A stretch of 27,675 nucleotides of DNA from NCBI GenBank assembly GCA_036566745.1, contig DATCVR010000321.1, positions 1-27,675 of the forward strand, given 5' to 3'. Positions 16,275 through 25,141 of this stretch are shown here, one piece after another (positions within the stretch are counted from its first letter, which is position 1; each line of letters starts with the position of its first letter). Origin of the DNA: DATCVR01 sp036566745 (lineage in GTDB: Bacteria; Actinomycetota; Actinomycetes; Jiangellales; Jiangellaceae). The translations under genes were made by a program, and so were the position numbers. Under the pieces are notes generated by a model. It made no database searches. It was not told the DNA's origin and saw only the letters and a list, made by a program, of their open reading frames with translations.

Positions 16275-16339
16275 TCACGTTCAGCAGGTAATCGCCTACC
16301 CCACCATGCCTACAGGCCTCGTGGGGCAGGCGAACGCCT
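16266..16339. repeat. Half copy of the 94-bp palindromic element
   Basis: The left 21 bases are identical to those at 5702-5722. The next 53 bases align without gaps to the intact copy, ending in the shared GAACGCCT. The right 21-bp arm is then absent. An internal stem, CGCCTACCCCAC with GTGGGGCAGGCG (11 of 12), remains. The ligA TGA (16272-16274) is part of the left arm. Confidence 0.82.
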
Positions 16340-16367
16340 CGTGGTGCGCGACCCTTCCGAGCCGTCT

Positions 16368-17137
<770 letters not shown>

Positions 17138-17141
<4 letters not shown>

Positions 17142-17664
17142 GGGCGGGCCTCCGGGGTGAGATGGGCGGACAGGTCGTGCAGCGCGGCGACGACACCGGC
17201 GGCGGCGTCGCGGTCGAAGGGGCTGACCAGGACCTCGTACCCGGCGTGGTCGAATGCCGGGGCGTCCGGGACGTAGCCGGCGTAGCCGTTGGTGTAGCCC
17301 AGCAGCACGACCCGCGGCCCGAGCCGTTCGGCGAGGTCACGGCGGAGGGACAGGAACGGCTCACCCCCGATGCCGACGAGGCTGAGTCCGCCGAGACGAG
17401 CGGCGGAGAGCTCGATCGGCTGACGATCGCGGTGGTCGCCACCGGCGCAGCGACTGGCCGCATCGACCCCTTGCAGGGCGGTCACCGCAGATCGCGCCGC
17501 CGCGTCGCTCGCGGGCGCCTCGGCCAGGGCGTTCGTCAGCTGGGCGCGCACCTTGCCCAGCCAGGCCTCGTCGTCGTGACGGATCGGGAGGTCGAGCCGC
17601 GGCCTCCGTCGACCGCGAGCGCGGTGCTCATCGAAGGGCCCCCGGTCCGTGTTCGTGTGGTCAT
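17138..17664 (-). pseudogene. Fused remnant: kinase-like N-terminus joined to ceramidase-like C-terminus
   Basis: An ATG at 17664 with a strong GGAGG (17672-17676) 7 bases upstream begins a 42-codon frame ending at 17536. It contains STALAVDGGRGST, like the first nucleotide-binding loop of BadF/BadG-type N-acetylglucosamine kinases, then degenerates. In another frame, from about 17602 to TGA at 17138, lies sequence resembling the C-terminal third of neutral-ceramidase-like hydrolases: LDLPIRHDDEAWLGK, LSLVGIGGEPFLSL, LLGYTNGYAGYVPDAPAF and GYEVLVSPF. The GTG-initiated part alone (17138-17551) is 137 aa against roughly 400-plus for full members. A deletion joining two former neighbours explains both halves. 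The SIS gene start still overlaps its stop. Confidence 0.6.
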
Positions 17665-17686
17665 GTGTCGCCCTCCAGCGGCGCGA

Positions 17687-18448
17687 TCAGGCGCCCTTGG
17701 CGTGTCTGCGTGCGACGGGGACGGCCGCGGGCGTGGGCCTCAGCTCGGCGGTGAGCTGGAACCGGTCGCCCCGGAAGATGTCGGTACCGCATTCGACGAC
17801 GCGTCCGTTCGCGCTGAACGTGACGACGTCGATGCGGAAGGCGGGCCGGCCCGGCTCGGTGTGGAGCAGGACGGCCTCGCGGTCGTCGAGGTTGGTGGGC
17901 TCGATGGTCGACCGCCCGGTCATGATCGAGACGCCGTAACGCTCGGCCAGGAGGTCGTACCAGGAGCCGTCGAGGTCGGCCGGGGTGAGGCCGGGGGTGA
18001 CCTCCGCCGGCACCCAGGTGGTCTCGAGCCCGATGGGTTCGCCGTCGGCGGTGCGCAGGCGGGTGAAGCTGATGATCGGCGCGTTGACGGGGATGCGCAG
18101 CACCTTGGCCTGTCTGGATCCGGCAACCGTCCGGCGGAACTCGAGGGTCTCGCTGCCGGGTACCAGTCCGCGGCTGCGCATCTGCTGGGAGAACGAGGTC
18201 GTCGCCAGCCGGAAGGCCAGCTTCGGTCGCGCGACGAAGTTGCCCCGCCCGTGCTCGCGGACGACGAAACCGGCCGTCACCAGATCGTCCAGAGCGCGCC
18301 GCAACGTCATGCGGGCCACCCCCCACTCGTGGGCCAGCTGGCGTTCGGACGGAAGCGCGGCGCCTTCCTCGCCGTGGTCGACGAGGTCGAGCAGCCGGGC
18401 TCTGACCGTGGCGACCTTGCCCGTGCCCGATCCGAACGTCCCTGCCAT
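17687..18448 (-). CDS. GntR/HutC-family regulator with UTRA domain (DasR/NagR-like)
   Basis: 253 residues. The winged helix at about residues 12-75 includes ALPSERQLAHEWGVARMTLRRALDDLV and the wing GFVVREHGRGNFVA. A UTRA effector domain follows (about residues 90-235), with ETTWVPAEVTPGL and an IEPTNLDDREAVLL segment. UTRA proteins of the DasR/NagR group bind glucosamine-6-phosphate or GlcNAc-6-phosphate. Two facts support that here: the operon carries a SIS-domain gene and a GlcNAc-kinase-like remnant, and DasR-like sites lie upstream. GGAGG at 18456-18460 is 7 bases before the ATG. Confidence 0.9.
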   Translation of the reverse strand: MAGTFGSGTGKVATVRARLLDLVDHGEEGAALPSERQLAHEWGVARMTLRRALDDLVTAGFVVREHGRGNFVARPKLAFRLATTSFSQQMRSRGLVPGSETLEFRRTVAGSRQAKVLRIPVNAPIISFTRLRTADGEPIGLETTWVPAEVTPGLTPADLDGSWYDLLAERYGVSIMTGRSTIEPTNLDDREAVLLHTEPGRPAFRIDVVTFSANGRVVECGTDIFRGDRFQLTAELRPTPAAVPVARRHAKGA

Positions 18449-18515
18449 GACCCGACCTCCTCGACCAGGTGGAGCTCGGACCTTTGTAGTGCACGGGCCG
18501 GTCGTACGCTACGGC

Positions 18516-18524
18516 TGTGGACAA
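18516..18524 (-). promoter_or_regulatory. Perfect DnaA-box sequence
   Basis: On the minus strand the 9-mer is TTGTCCACA, the preferred actinobacterial DnaA box. It lies in the 228-bp divergent interval between the GntR regulator and the RecQ-like helicase, just beside a DasR-like half-site. A single box may arise by chance; no cluster is present, so an origin is not suggested. Confidence 0.4.
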
Positions 18525-18540
18525 CTTTGTGTAGACCAGT
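18525..18540. promoter_or_regulatory. DasR-like (dre) operator site 1
   Basis: The right half TAGACCAGT (18532-18540) matches the DasR consensus ACTGGTCTAGACCAGT perfectly; the full 16-mer matches at 12 positions. It lies about 77 bp upstream of the GntR gene start, a good place for autoregulation. Confidence 0.6.
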
Positions 18541-18601
18541 TCGCTCGACGTCTGCCGACGTTCTTCGCAGGCCAGCGACGTTTGACCGGACTGGCTGATC
18601 T

Positions 18602-18617
18602 ACTGGTCTAAAGCTGG
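18602..18617. promoter_or_regulatory. DasR-like (dre) operator site 2
   Basis: The left half ACTGGTCTA (18602-18610) is the exact reverse complement of the half-site at 18532-18540. The full 16-mer agrees with the consensus at 12 positions. It is centred about 67 bp upstream of the RecQ-like start, so it could affect either divergent gene or pair with site 1 by looping. Confidence 0.55.
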
Positions 18618-18664
18618 AGCAGCCGATTGCCGCATGACCGGCCGTGCCTGTCCGAACGTGGCAC

Positions 18665-18670
18665 TACGGT
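18665..18670 (+). promoter_or_regulatory. -10 element of the RecQ-like gene, leaderless type
   Basis: TACGGT, then CAGGGC, then the ATG at 18677. There is no Shine-Dalgarno and no clear -35. Confidence 0.5.
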
Positions 18671-18676
18671 CAGGGC

Positions 18677-20791
18677 ATGGAGTTGAAGGACGAGGCCGAG
18701 GCGCTGCTGCGCCGTCTGGTGGGCCACGAGTCGGCGCAGTTCCGCGACGGCCAGTGGGAGGCGGTGCGCGATCTCGTCGAGCGCGGCCGGCGGGTGCTGG
18801 TGGTGCAGCGCACCGGGTGGGGCAAGTCCGCGGTGTACTTCGTCGCCACCGGCCTGTTGCGAGCGCGCGGGCGCGGTCCCACGGTCATCGTCTCGCCGCT
18901 CCTGGCGCTGATGCGCGACCAGGTCGCCGCCGCCGAGCGGGCCGGGGTCCGCGCCGTCACCATCAACTCCGCCAACGCCGACGAGTGGGGCGAGGTGGCC
19001 AAAGCGCTGGCCGACGACGCCGTCGACGTCCTGCTGGTCAGCCCGGAGCGGCTGAACAACCCGCGGTTCCGCGACGAGCAGTTGCCCACGCTGGCCGCCG
19101 GCGCCGGGCTCATCGTGGTCGACGAGGCCCATTGCGTCTCCGACTGGGGCCATGACTTCCGGCCCGACTACCGCCGCATCCGCGAGCTCCTCGACACCCT
19201 GCCCGCGGGCACGCCCGTGCTGGCCACCACGGCCACGGCCAATGCCCGTGTGGTGGCCGACGTCGCCGAGCAGCTGGGCAGTGGCGGAGCCGAGGTCACC
19301 ACGGTGCGCGGTTCGCTGGCCCGCGAGAGCTTGCGGTTGGGCGTGCTCGCGCTCGACACCGCCGACGATCGCCTGGGCTGGCTGGTGGCTCATCTCGGCG
19401 AACTGCCCGGCAGTGGCATCATCTACACCTTGACCGTCGCCGCGGCCGAGGACACCGCCGAGTTGCTCCGCAGCGCCGGCCATGACGTCCGCGCCTACAC
19501 CGGCCGCACCGATCCGGCCGACCGAGTCGAGGCCGAGCGCGCCCTGCTGGGCAACGAAGTCAAGGCACTGGTCGCCACCAGCGCTCTGGGCATGGGGTTC
19601 GACAAGCCCGATCTCGGCTTCGTGGTCCACCTCGGCGCGCCCGCGTCGCCGGTCGCCTACTACCAACAGGTCGGCCGTGCCGGCCGCGCCACCGAGCGGG
19701 CCGACGTTCTGTTGCTGCCCTCGGCCGAGGATCGCGCGATCTGGCAGTACTTCGCCACGGTCTCGATGCCACGCCCCGAACAGGCCGCGGCGGTCATCGC
19801 GGCGCTGGGCGCCGCGAACGGCGCGATGTCCACGGCGGCGCTCGAGACGATCGTCGACGTCCGCCGCACCCGCCTCGAGCTCCTGCTCAAGGTGCTTGAC
19901 GTCGACGGTGCGGTGCGCCGGGTCCGGGGCGGTTGGGAGGCCTCGGGCGAGCCATGGGCCTACGACGAGCCGCGCTACGAGCGGGTCGCCGCCGCGCGCG
20001 CCGCCGAGGCCGAGTCCATGCTGGCCTACCAACGCGGCGAACAGTGCCGCATGGCGTTCCTCCAGTCCGCGCTCGACGATCCCAACGCCGCTCCGTGCGG
20101 CCGATGCGATGTCTGTGCCGGGCCCTGGTATCCCGACGACGTACCGGCCGAGGCGAGGTCCAGCGCTCGGACGGTGCTCGCTCGGGCCGGAGTCCTGGTC
20201 GAGCCTCGGGGGCAATGGCCGTCCGGCATGGCCCGCCTCGGAGTCGACGTGCGCGGGCGGATCGGCGCGGACGAGCGGGTCGAGCCGGGCCGCGCCGTCG
20301 CCCGGGCGACCGACCTCGGGTGGGGCCAGCGGCTGCGGGCCCTGCTCGCCGCCGACGCCCCCGACGCGCCGGCTGACGACGCCCTGCTCGCCGCCTGTGT
20401 CGACGTGCTGCGCGAGTGGCAGTGGGACCGCCGGCCCCATGCCGTGGCCTCCGTCCCGTCTCGCCGCCGTCCCCAGCTCATCCGGTCGGTGGCCGCGCAC
20501 CTCGCCTCCGTCGGTCGGCTCACCGACCTCGGGTCGCTCACACCTGCCCAGGGGCACCCCGGCCCCGGCGAGCCGGGCGGGAACAGCGCGTTCCGGCTCG
20601 CTGGCGTGTGGTCGGCGTTCGACGCCGACGAAGCCATGAGCGAGAGCCTGGCCCAGCTCGACTCCGAGCCCGTCGTCCTCCTGGTCGACGACCTCGTCGA
20701 CTCCCGATGGACGATGACCGTCGCCGGCCGTGAGCTGCGTCTGGCCGGTGCCGCTCAGGTGTTGCCGTTCGGGCTCGCCGTCGCCGGCTGA
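18677..20791 (+). CDS. RecQ-family ATP-dependent helicase with C-terminal phosphoribosyltransferase-like domain
   Basis: 704 residues. Helicase part: an FRDGQWEAV Q-motif-like N-terminus, Walker A RTGWGKS with K50, VSPLLALMRDQV, the box DEAH at 149-152, TATANARVV, ATSALGMGFDKPDL and QQVGRAGR. A RecQ zinc-binding module follows, with C457, C474, C477 and C480 (CGRCDVC). After it the usual winged-helix/HRDC region is not recognisable. Instead the last 180 residues contain HPGPGEPGGNSAFRLAGVW and VLLVDDLVDSRWTMTVAGRE with D671-D672, which is the PRPP-binding motif of type I phosphoribosyltransferases. Role in DNA repair is likely; what the PRTase part does is unknown. The ATG at 18677 follows a TACGGT -10 and begins just ahead of the domain. 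Confidence 0.88.
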   Translation: MELKDEAEALLRRLVGHESAQFRDGQWEAVRDLVERGRRVLVVQRTGWGKSAVYFVATGLLRARGRGPTVIVSPLLALMRDQVAAAERAGVRAVTINSANADEWGEVAKALADDAVDVLLVSPERLNNPRFRDEQLPTLAAGAGLIVVDEAHCVSDWGHDFRPDYRRIRELLDTLPAGTPVLATTATANARVVADVAEQLGSGGAEVTTVRGSLARESLRLGVLALDTADDRLGWLVAHLGELPGSGIIYTLTVAAAEDTAELLRSAGHDVRAYTGRTDPADRVEAERALLGNEVKALVATSALGMGFDKPDLGFVVHLGAPASPVAYYQQVGRAGRATERADVLLLPSAEDRAIWQYFATVSMPRPEQAAAVIAALGAANGAMSTAALETIVDVRRTRLELLLKVLDVDGAVRRVRGGWEASGEPWAYDEPRYERVAAARAAEAESMLAYQRGEQCRMAFLQSALDDPNAAPCGRCDVCAGPWYPDDVPAEARSSARTVLARAGVLVEPRGQWPSGMARLGVDVRGRIGADERVEPGRAVARATDLGWGQRLRALLAADAPDAPADDALLAACVDVLREWQWDRRPHAVASVPSRRRPQLIRSVAAHLASVGRLTDLGSLTPAQGHPGPGEPGGNSAFRLAGVWSAFDADEAMSESLAQLDSEPVVLLVDDLVDSRWTMTVAGRELRLAGAAQVLPFGLAVAG

Positions 20792-20851
20792 GGGCGGGCC
20801 GATCCCATGGTCACGATGTCGACGATTGCCGTAGCCGGTCTGCCGGGCGGT

Positions 20852-21535
20852 TCAGGAGGCGCTCGGGCTCGCCGTCGGCCGGGGCACGCCGTGCAGGATC
20901 ACCCCGGCCAGCGCCACGAGGTGGGTCAGCCGGGCCAGCTCGGAGTCGAGGATGCGTGGCCCACCGTCGCGACCGAGCACGATGGTGCGCCCTGCCGGGT
21001 CGAGCGACGCGCCGATGGCCACCACGTCGCGCCACGACTCCGGCGCCCACGACCCATCGGTGTCGATCCGCGCCGGCCGCTCGAGCGGGAGCCACGGCGC
21101 GGCGAATCCGTCGGCCTCGGGTGCCCCCACGCTCGCGTGTTCGACCACGACGCGGCCGTCCACCAGCGACAGCAGCACCGCCCAGCCGGACCGGAACACC
21201 CCCGGCAACAGGTCGACCAGCACGTGGTCGGCTCGCTCTGGTTCGGCCGTCATGGCCTCGACGGCCTCGAGGTCGCGATGGAGGTGGGCGCCGGGGCTGT
21301 AGTGGCCCACGAACTCGACGCCCACACCGGGCACCGTCGTGCAGGCGGTGACCAGCGCGTCGGGCATCCGGCCCACCGGGAGGTCGACCAGGATGTCGTC
21401 AACGGCCTCGCCGCCGTCACGGTGTTCCACGACGTCGAGCCCGAGGATGTCGCCGCCGGCGGCTCCGATCGCAGTGGCCACGGCGCCGAGCGAACCTGGT
21501 CGGTCGGGCAGCACCACGCGCAGGATGAACGACAT
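20852..21535 (-). CDS. ACT-domain protein (Rv3013-like)
   Basis: 227 residues from ATG at 21535; a GTG two codons earlier (21541) is possible. The N-terminal ACT domain (residues about 1-70) reads MSFILRVVLPDRPGSLGAVATAIGAAGGDILGLDVV in register with family members, so it probably binds an amino acid or related ligand. The C-terminal half (VLVDLLPGVFRSGWAVLL, then SLDPAGRTIVLGRDGG) resembles a GAF/PAS-like sensory fold weakly. In M. tuberculosis the counterpart Rv3013 lies between ligA and gatC, as here apart from the insertions. It follows the response-regulator gene by 41 bp on the same strand. Confidence 0.82.
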   Translation of the reverse strand: MSFILRVVLPDRPGSLGAVATAIGAAGGDILGLDVVEHRDGGEAVDDILVDLPVGRMPDALVTACTTVPGVGVEFVGHYSPGAHLHRDLEAVEAMTAEPERADHVLVDLLPGVFRSGWAVLLSLVDGRVVVEHASVGAPEADGFAAPWLPLERPARIDTDGSWAPESWRDVVAIGASLDPAGRTIVLGRDGGPRILDSELARLTHLVALAGVILHGVPRPTASPSAS

Positions 21536-21576
21536 CGTCACAGCCTGTCACGCCACGATGTCGGAGGTGTTGCCGC

Positions 21577-22218
21577 CTACTGCTGCAGCCAGGCCAGCAC
21601 GGCCAGGACCCGCCGGTGGTCGTCGTCCGAGGGCGGCAGATCCAGCTTGGTGAAGATCGAGGAGATGTGCTTCTCGACCGCTCCCTCGGTGACCACGAGG
21701 CCGCGGGCGATGGCGGCGTTGGTGCGGCCCTCGGCCATCAGCCCCAGGACGTCGCGTTCGCGCGGCGTGAGGTGGTCGAGCGGATCGCGGCGCCGCCGGG
21801 CGAAGAGCTGAGCCACCACCTCGGGGTCGAGGACGGTACCGCCGGAGGCCACCCGCTCGAGTGCGTCGGAGAGGTCGGCCAGGGCCGAGACACGGTCCTT
21901 GAGCAGGTAGCCCACCCCGCCCGCACCGTCGGCGAGGAGGTCGCCCGCGTAGGACTCCTCGACGTACTGCGAGAGGACGAGCACTCCGGTGCCGGGCACC
22001 TGGGTGCGCGCCGCGATGGCGGCGCGCAGCCCCTCGTCGGAGTACGACGGCGGCATCCGGACGTCGACCACGGCCACGTCTGGCTTGTGTTCGACCACCG
22101 CGCGGACCAGCTCGTCGCCATCACCTACGGCTTCGACCACATCGGCGCCGGCCTCGCCCAGCAACCGGACGAGCCCTTCACGCAGCAACAGGGAATCTTC
22201 AGCCAGGACGACGCGCAC
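21577..22218 (-). CDS. NarL/LuxR-family response regulator
   Basis: 213 residues. The receiver domain has the acidic pocket ED at 7-8, phospho-acceptor D52 in AVVDVRMPP, and K127 region GYLLKDR. The LuxR-type HTH spans about residues 150-195 (LTPRERDVLGLMAEG, TNAAIARGLVVTEGAVEKHISSIFTKL). The gene starts with GTG and lies 60 bp downstream of the histidine-kinase gene on the same strand, so the two form a two-component pair. Targets unknown; the acyltransferase gene at the head of the operon is one candidate. Confidence 0.95.
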   Translation of the reverse strand: MRVVLAEDSLLLREGLVRLLGEAGADVVEAVGDGDELVRAVVEHKPDVAVVDVRMPPSYSDEGLRAAIAARTQVPGTGVLVLSQYVEESYAGDLLADGAGGVGYLLKDRVSALADLSDALERVASGGTVLDPEVVAQLFARRRRDPLDHLTPRERDVLGLMAEGRTNAAIARGLVVTEGAVEKHISSIFTKLDLPPSDDDHRRVLAVLAWLQQ

Positions 22219-22278
22219 GGGGCAAGACTGCCAGCCCCGAGCCGGGACAGAACACCCGCACGGCTCCCGGCCTCCGGT

Positions 22279-23565
22279 TCAGGACGATTCCGGCACCGGG
22301 ATGACGACGTCGATCAGCGTGCCGGACCCGGGTGGGCTGACCACGTCGAGGCGGCCGTCGACCCCGGCGAGCCGGTCGGCCAGCCCGGCCAGGCCGTGTC
22401 CCTTGCCGAGGTGTGCTCCCCCGCGTCCGTCGTCGGAGACCTGGACGTGGAGGTCGCCGCCGGAATGGATCACGGTGACCACCGCCTCGCTCGCGTCGCT
22501 GTGCTTCGCGACGTTGGTGAGCGCCTCGGTGACGACGAAGTACGAAGCGTTCTCGACAGCCGACGGCAGCCGCTCGTGGTCGGCGAGGCGGACGTCGAGC
22601 CTGGTGGGAACGGGGCAGCGGGCGGCAGCGGCGGCGAGGGCAGCGGGCAGCCCGCGGTCGGTGAGGATCGGCGGGGCGATGCCACGGGAGAGCGCGCGCA
22701 GCTCCGAGAGTGCCTCCTGCGTCTGGGCCAGCGCGCCCTCGATGAGCGGGGTGGCGGCGTCGGGATCGTCCTGGAGGCGGCGGTGCGCGCTCTGGAGGTC
22801 CATGGTGAGGCGGACCAGGCGCTGCTGCGGACCGTCGTGGATGTCACGCTCGACCCGGCGCAAGGTGTCCGACTCGGCCTGCACCACGGCCTGACGGCTG
22901 CGGGACAGCTCGTCGGCGCGGGCCCGCAGCGCGTCGTTCTCGTTCGTCAGCATTCCCCAGGCCAGCGCCGACTCGGCTGTGGCCAGGCCGCGCAGGACAT
23001 AGGGCAGCGTCATCGCGAAGATCAGGCCGATGCCGACGTTGAGCGCGAGATCGGCTCCGGGGGCCTCGAAGCCGAGGAGGTCGGCGAGGTCCTGGTCGCC
23101 CGGCTCGTCGGGCAGCGACCACGCCCACAGCGGATAGCTGGTCCCGCCCAGCGAGGCGGCCGTCCACGCGATGGTCAACGACCAGGTGAACACCCGGATA
23201 GGCAGAATGAGCAGGCCATGACCCCACTCGCGCCAGGCGAGCGGATCGCGCAAGTAGCGCATGATGCGCCCGATGCCGGAACCCTCGACCGGGCGGTGAT
23301 ACGCCGGACCGACCTTCCGCCCCTCCATCACGCCGACCCGGCCGCGTTCGGCCGCAGCCAGTGCCCGCGCGGTGAAGAGGGTCCCGACCAGGATGAACAG
23401 GCCTAGCAGGGCCAGCACGACCAGCCCGAGCCCGAGGAAGAACCCGGTGATCAGCACGACGAAGGAGAAGATGGCGACCGGAAGCCCGGGGAGCAGGTAG
23501 GCCAGGTCGCGGGGGACCTGCCGCCAGCCGGCGTGCGGGCGGGCCGTGGTCGGGGACGTCGTCAT
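22279..23565 (-). CDS. Sensor histidine kinase (HisKA_3 type)
   Basis: 428 residues. The N-terminal membrane sensor has about four hydrophobic segments (around residues 22-45, 48-68, 120-140 and 177-197) joined by a conserved cytoplasmic stretch, matching the 'putative sensor' domain found in actinobacterial NarL-type kinases. The dimerisation helix has the phospho-acceptor H243 in ERDIHDGPQQRLV. The ATPase domain follows (VVTEALTNVAKHSDAS, DDGRGG, GHGLAGLADR). It donates phosphate to the next gene's D52. Its ATG overlaps the acyltransferase stop (ATGA at 23562-23565), so it is coupled to a gene that appears frameshifted. Confidence 0.95.
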   Translation of the reverse strand: MTTSPTTARPHAGWRQVPRDLAYLLPGLPVAIFSFVVLITGFFLGLGLVVLALLGLFILVGTLFTARALAAAERGRVGVMEGRKVGPAYHRPVEGSGIGRIMRYLRDPLAWREWGHGLLILPIRVFTWSLTIAWTAASLGGTSYPLWAWSLPDEPGDQDLADLLGFEAPGADLALNVGIGLIFAMTLPYVLRGLATAESALAWGMLTNENDALRARADELSRSRQAVVQAESDTLRRVERDIHDGPQQRLVRLTMDLQSAHRRLQDDPDAATPLIEGALAQTQEALSELRALSRGIAPPILTDRGLPAALAAAAARCPVPTRLDVRLADHERLPSAVENASYFVVTEALTNVAKHSDASEAVVTVIHSGGDLHVQVSDDGRGGAHLGKGHGLAGLADRLAGVDGRLDVVSPPGSGTLIDVVIPVPESS

Positions 23566-25048
23566 GAGTTCAGCCTTTCGCGTCGGGGCGCTGCGGGCGA
23601 GCCCGTCACCCGCACATCATGGAGTAGGGCTAGCCCCAGGCCGACCGCTGCGGTGGCGGCGAGCGGCCCGGTTGGGTCGAGGGGTGAGGCGGCCGGGCTG
23701 AAGCCGTTGACGGTGAGGCTGAGCAGCCCGAGACCGATCAGGACCACGGCGGCGCGGACCCGGGGGCGGCTCGCCGTGACCCGTCCGTCGGCCCTGGCCG
23801 CCGTGGCCGGTGGGTGTTCGAAGCGGCCAAGTCCGCGGACCGTCACGGCGAGCACGGCTGCCAGCGCTGCGATCCAGACCGGCATCGCGTCCCGCCACTC
23901 GTCGCCGAACGGCTCGGGCGTCGACCAGCCGAACCCCACGATCGCCACTGCCGAGGCCACGACCAGCGCGGGCATGTGCCACAGGTAGACGGTCATGAGC
24001 CGCTGCGAGATCCACTCGATCCCGCGCGCCACCTGGGTACGGGCGGCCCACCGCTCGATCATCGGACGCAACGCCTGGGCGAGCCCGAGCTGGCCCACGG
24101 CGAGGGACAGGAGAACCGCCGTGGGCGGGTTCATGTTCGACACGGGCGCGCCGGGCATCCCGATCATGCTCAGCGGATACGGGCCGACGAGGACGGCGAT
24201 CGCGGTGACCCCGAACCCGGCCGCCGCAGCCTTCAGCGCCCGCCCACCACTCCACCGCGCCAGGCCGCCGGATCCGTAGACGACGCCGAGGTGGTAGACG
24301 GTGGCCCAGACGAAGACCAGGTTGGCGTAACCCACGGTGGTCGCGCCGCCGAGGATCCAGAACCGACCAGGTCGACCAGCACCGCCGCGGCCACCAGCAC
24401 GACGAGCTCCAGCCCACGCCACCGCCGGTACGCCCGGATCAGCGCCGGAGTCAGGGCTATGACCACGACATACACCGCGAGGAACCAGATCAGCTGCCCC
24501 ACGAGCCTGGCCGCCTGGTGGACCGGCCCGTCGGGCAGCCCGATGAGGTCGAGGAGATGCGGCAGCGGCACCCACACTGCGGCCAGAGGCAGTACCGGCC
24601 AGGCCAGCCGCCGCAGCCGGTCGCCGAGCCACACCGTGGTGGTGGCGGAAATGTCACCCTGCCGGCGGCGCCGCGCGGTCAGGCTCATCGCCGCAGCCGC
24701 TCCGCCGGCGAAGAAGACCAACGGCATGACCTGCCCGATCCAGGTGGCCCAGCCGCCCGGCACGGCCGCGTAGGCGTTGCCTGTGCGCAGCCGCCCGCCC
24801 TCGTAGGAGAGCACGGGCATCAGCCAGTGCTCGGCGACCACCACGACGACGGCGAAGACCCGCAGCACATCGACGAGCCGGTCGCGGCGGGGCCCGACGG
24901 GCGCGATCGGAGCCGCCGGAGCGGCCGACGGCGACACGGCCGACGGCGAGACGGCCGACGGCGAGACGGCCGACGGCGGGGGAGCGTCGAGAATCTGGGT
25001 CGTGGACACGTCAACGAGCCTCGTCAGCGCGACGCTCCCGCACAGCAC
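23562..25048 (-). pseudogene. Acyltransferase-3 family integral membrane protein, frameshifted
   Basis: Two overlapping frames together make one complete protein of about 495 residues. The first (from GTG 25048, or more likely GTG 25009 with GAGG 8-9 bases upstream) has RRDRLVDVLRVFAVVVVVAEHW with the family histidine, then VMPLVFFAGGAAAAM and several helices. Near 24365 the frame must move back by one base to continue as FWILGGATTVGYANLVFVW, PLSMIGMPGAP and LMTVYLWHMPAL. One base is therefore missing relative to an intact gene, by mutation or sequencing error. No slippery heptamer was seen. A Pro-Ser-Ala-Val repeat lies before the first helix. Homologues transfer acyl groups to extracellular sugars or peptidoglycan. 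Confidence 0.85.
24924..24980 (-). repeat. 15-bp tandem repeat in the acyltransferase gene
   Basis: Nearly four units of GCCGACGGCGAGACG (plus-strand reading) encode PSAVS pentapeptides in the cytoplasmic N-terminal tail. The first unit has one substitution (GACACG). It is a slippage-type array in low-complexity sequence, not known to matter functionally. Confidence 0.85.
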
Positions 25049-25071
25049 AGCTCACCGGTGTCTTGATCGAC

Positions 25072-25106
25072 GGGGCAGCCCGCCCGGGGACGGTGGGGGC
25101 TGCCCC
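25072..25106. other. GC-rich hairpin upstream of the acyltransferase gene
   Basis: GGGGCAGCCC (25072-25081) and GGGCTGCCCC (25097-25106) form a perfect 10-bp stem over 15 bases. It lies in the 267-bp divergent interval before gatC and may sit in the 5' leader of the acyltransferase transcript. Function is not clear. Confidence 0.5.
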
Positions 25107-25141
25107 ACCCCAGCCGGGTGGTGGCCGGAGCCTCGCCCTCC

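Noticed and set aside
18481..18676. Replication origin because of a DnaA box
   Set aside because: Only one box, no AT-rich unwinding region and no dnaA/dnaN genes nearby.
18608..20557. A 649-codon open frame antisense to the RecQ-like gene
   Set aside because: Low-complexity Gly/Arg/Val/Asp composition without motifs; the sense frame carries all helicase motifs in order.
20765..20875. Direct repeat TCGGGCTCGCCGTCG near the convergent ends of the RecQ-like and ACT genes
   Set aside because: The two copies are in different coding contexts and composed of common high-GC codons; no element boundaries seen.
24355..24375. Programmed -1 frameshifting in the acyltransferase gene
   Set aside because: No X-XXY-YYZ slippery sequence or downstream structure was recognised; a plain one-base deletion or sequencing error is simpler.
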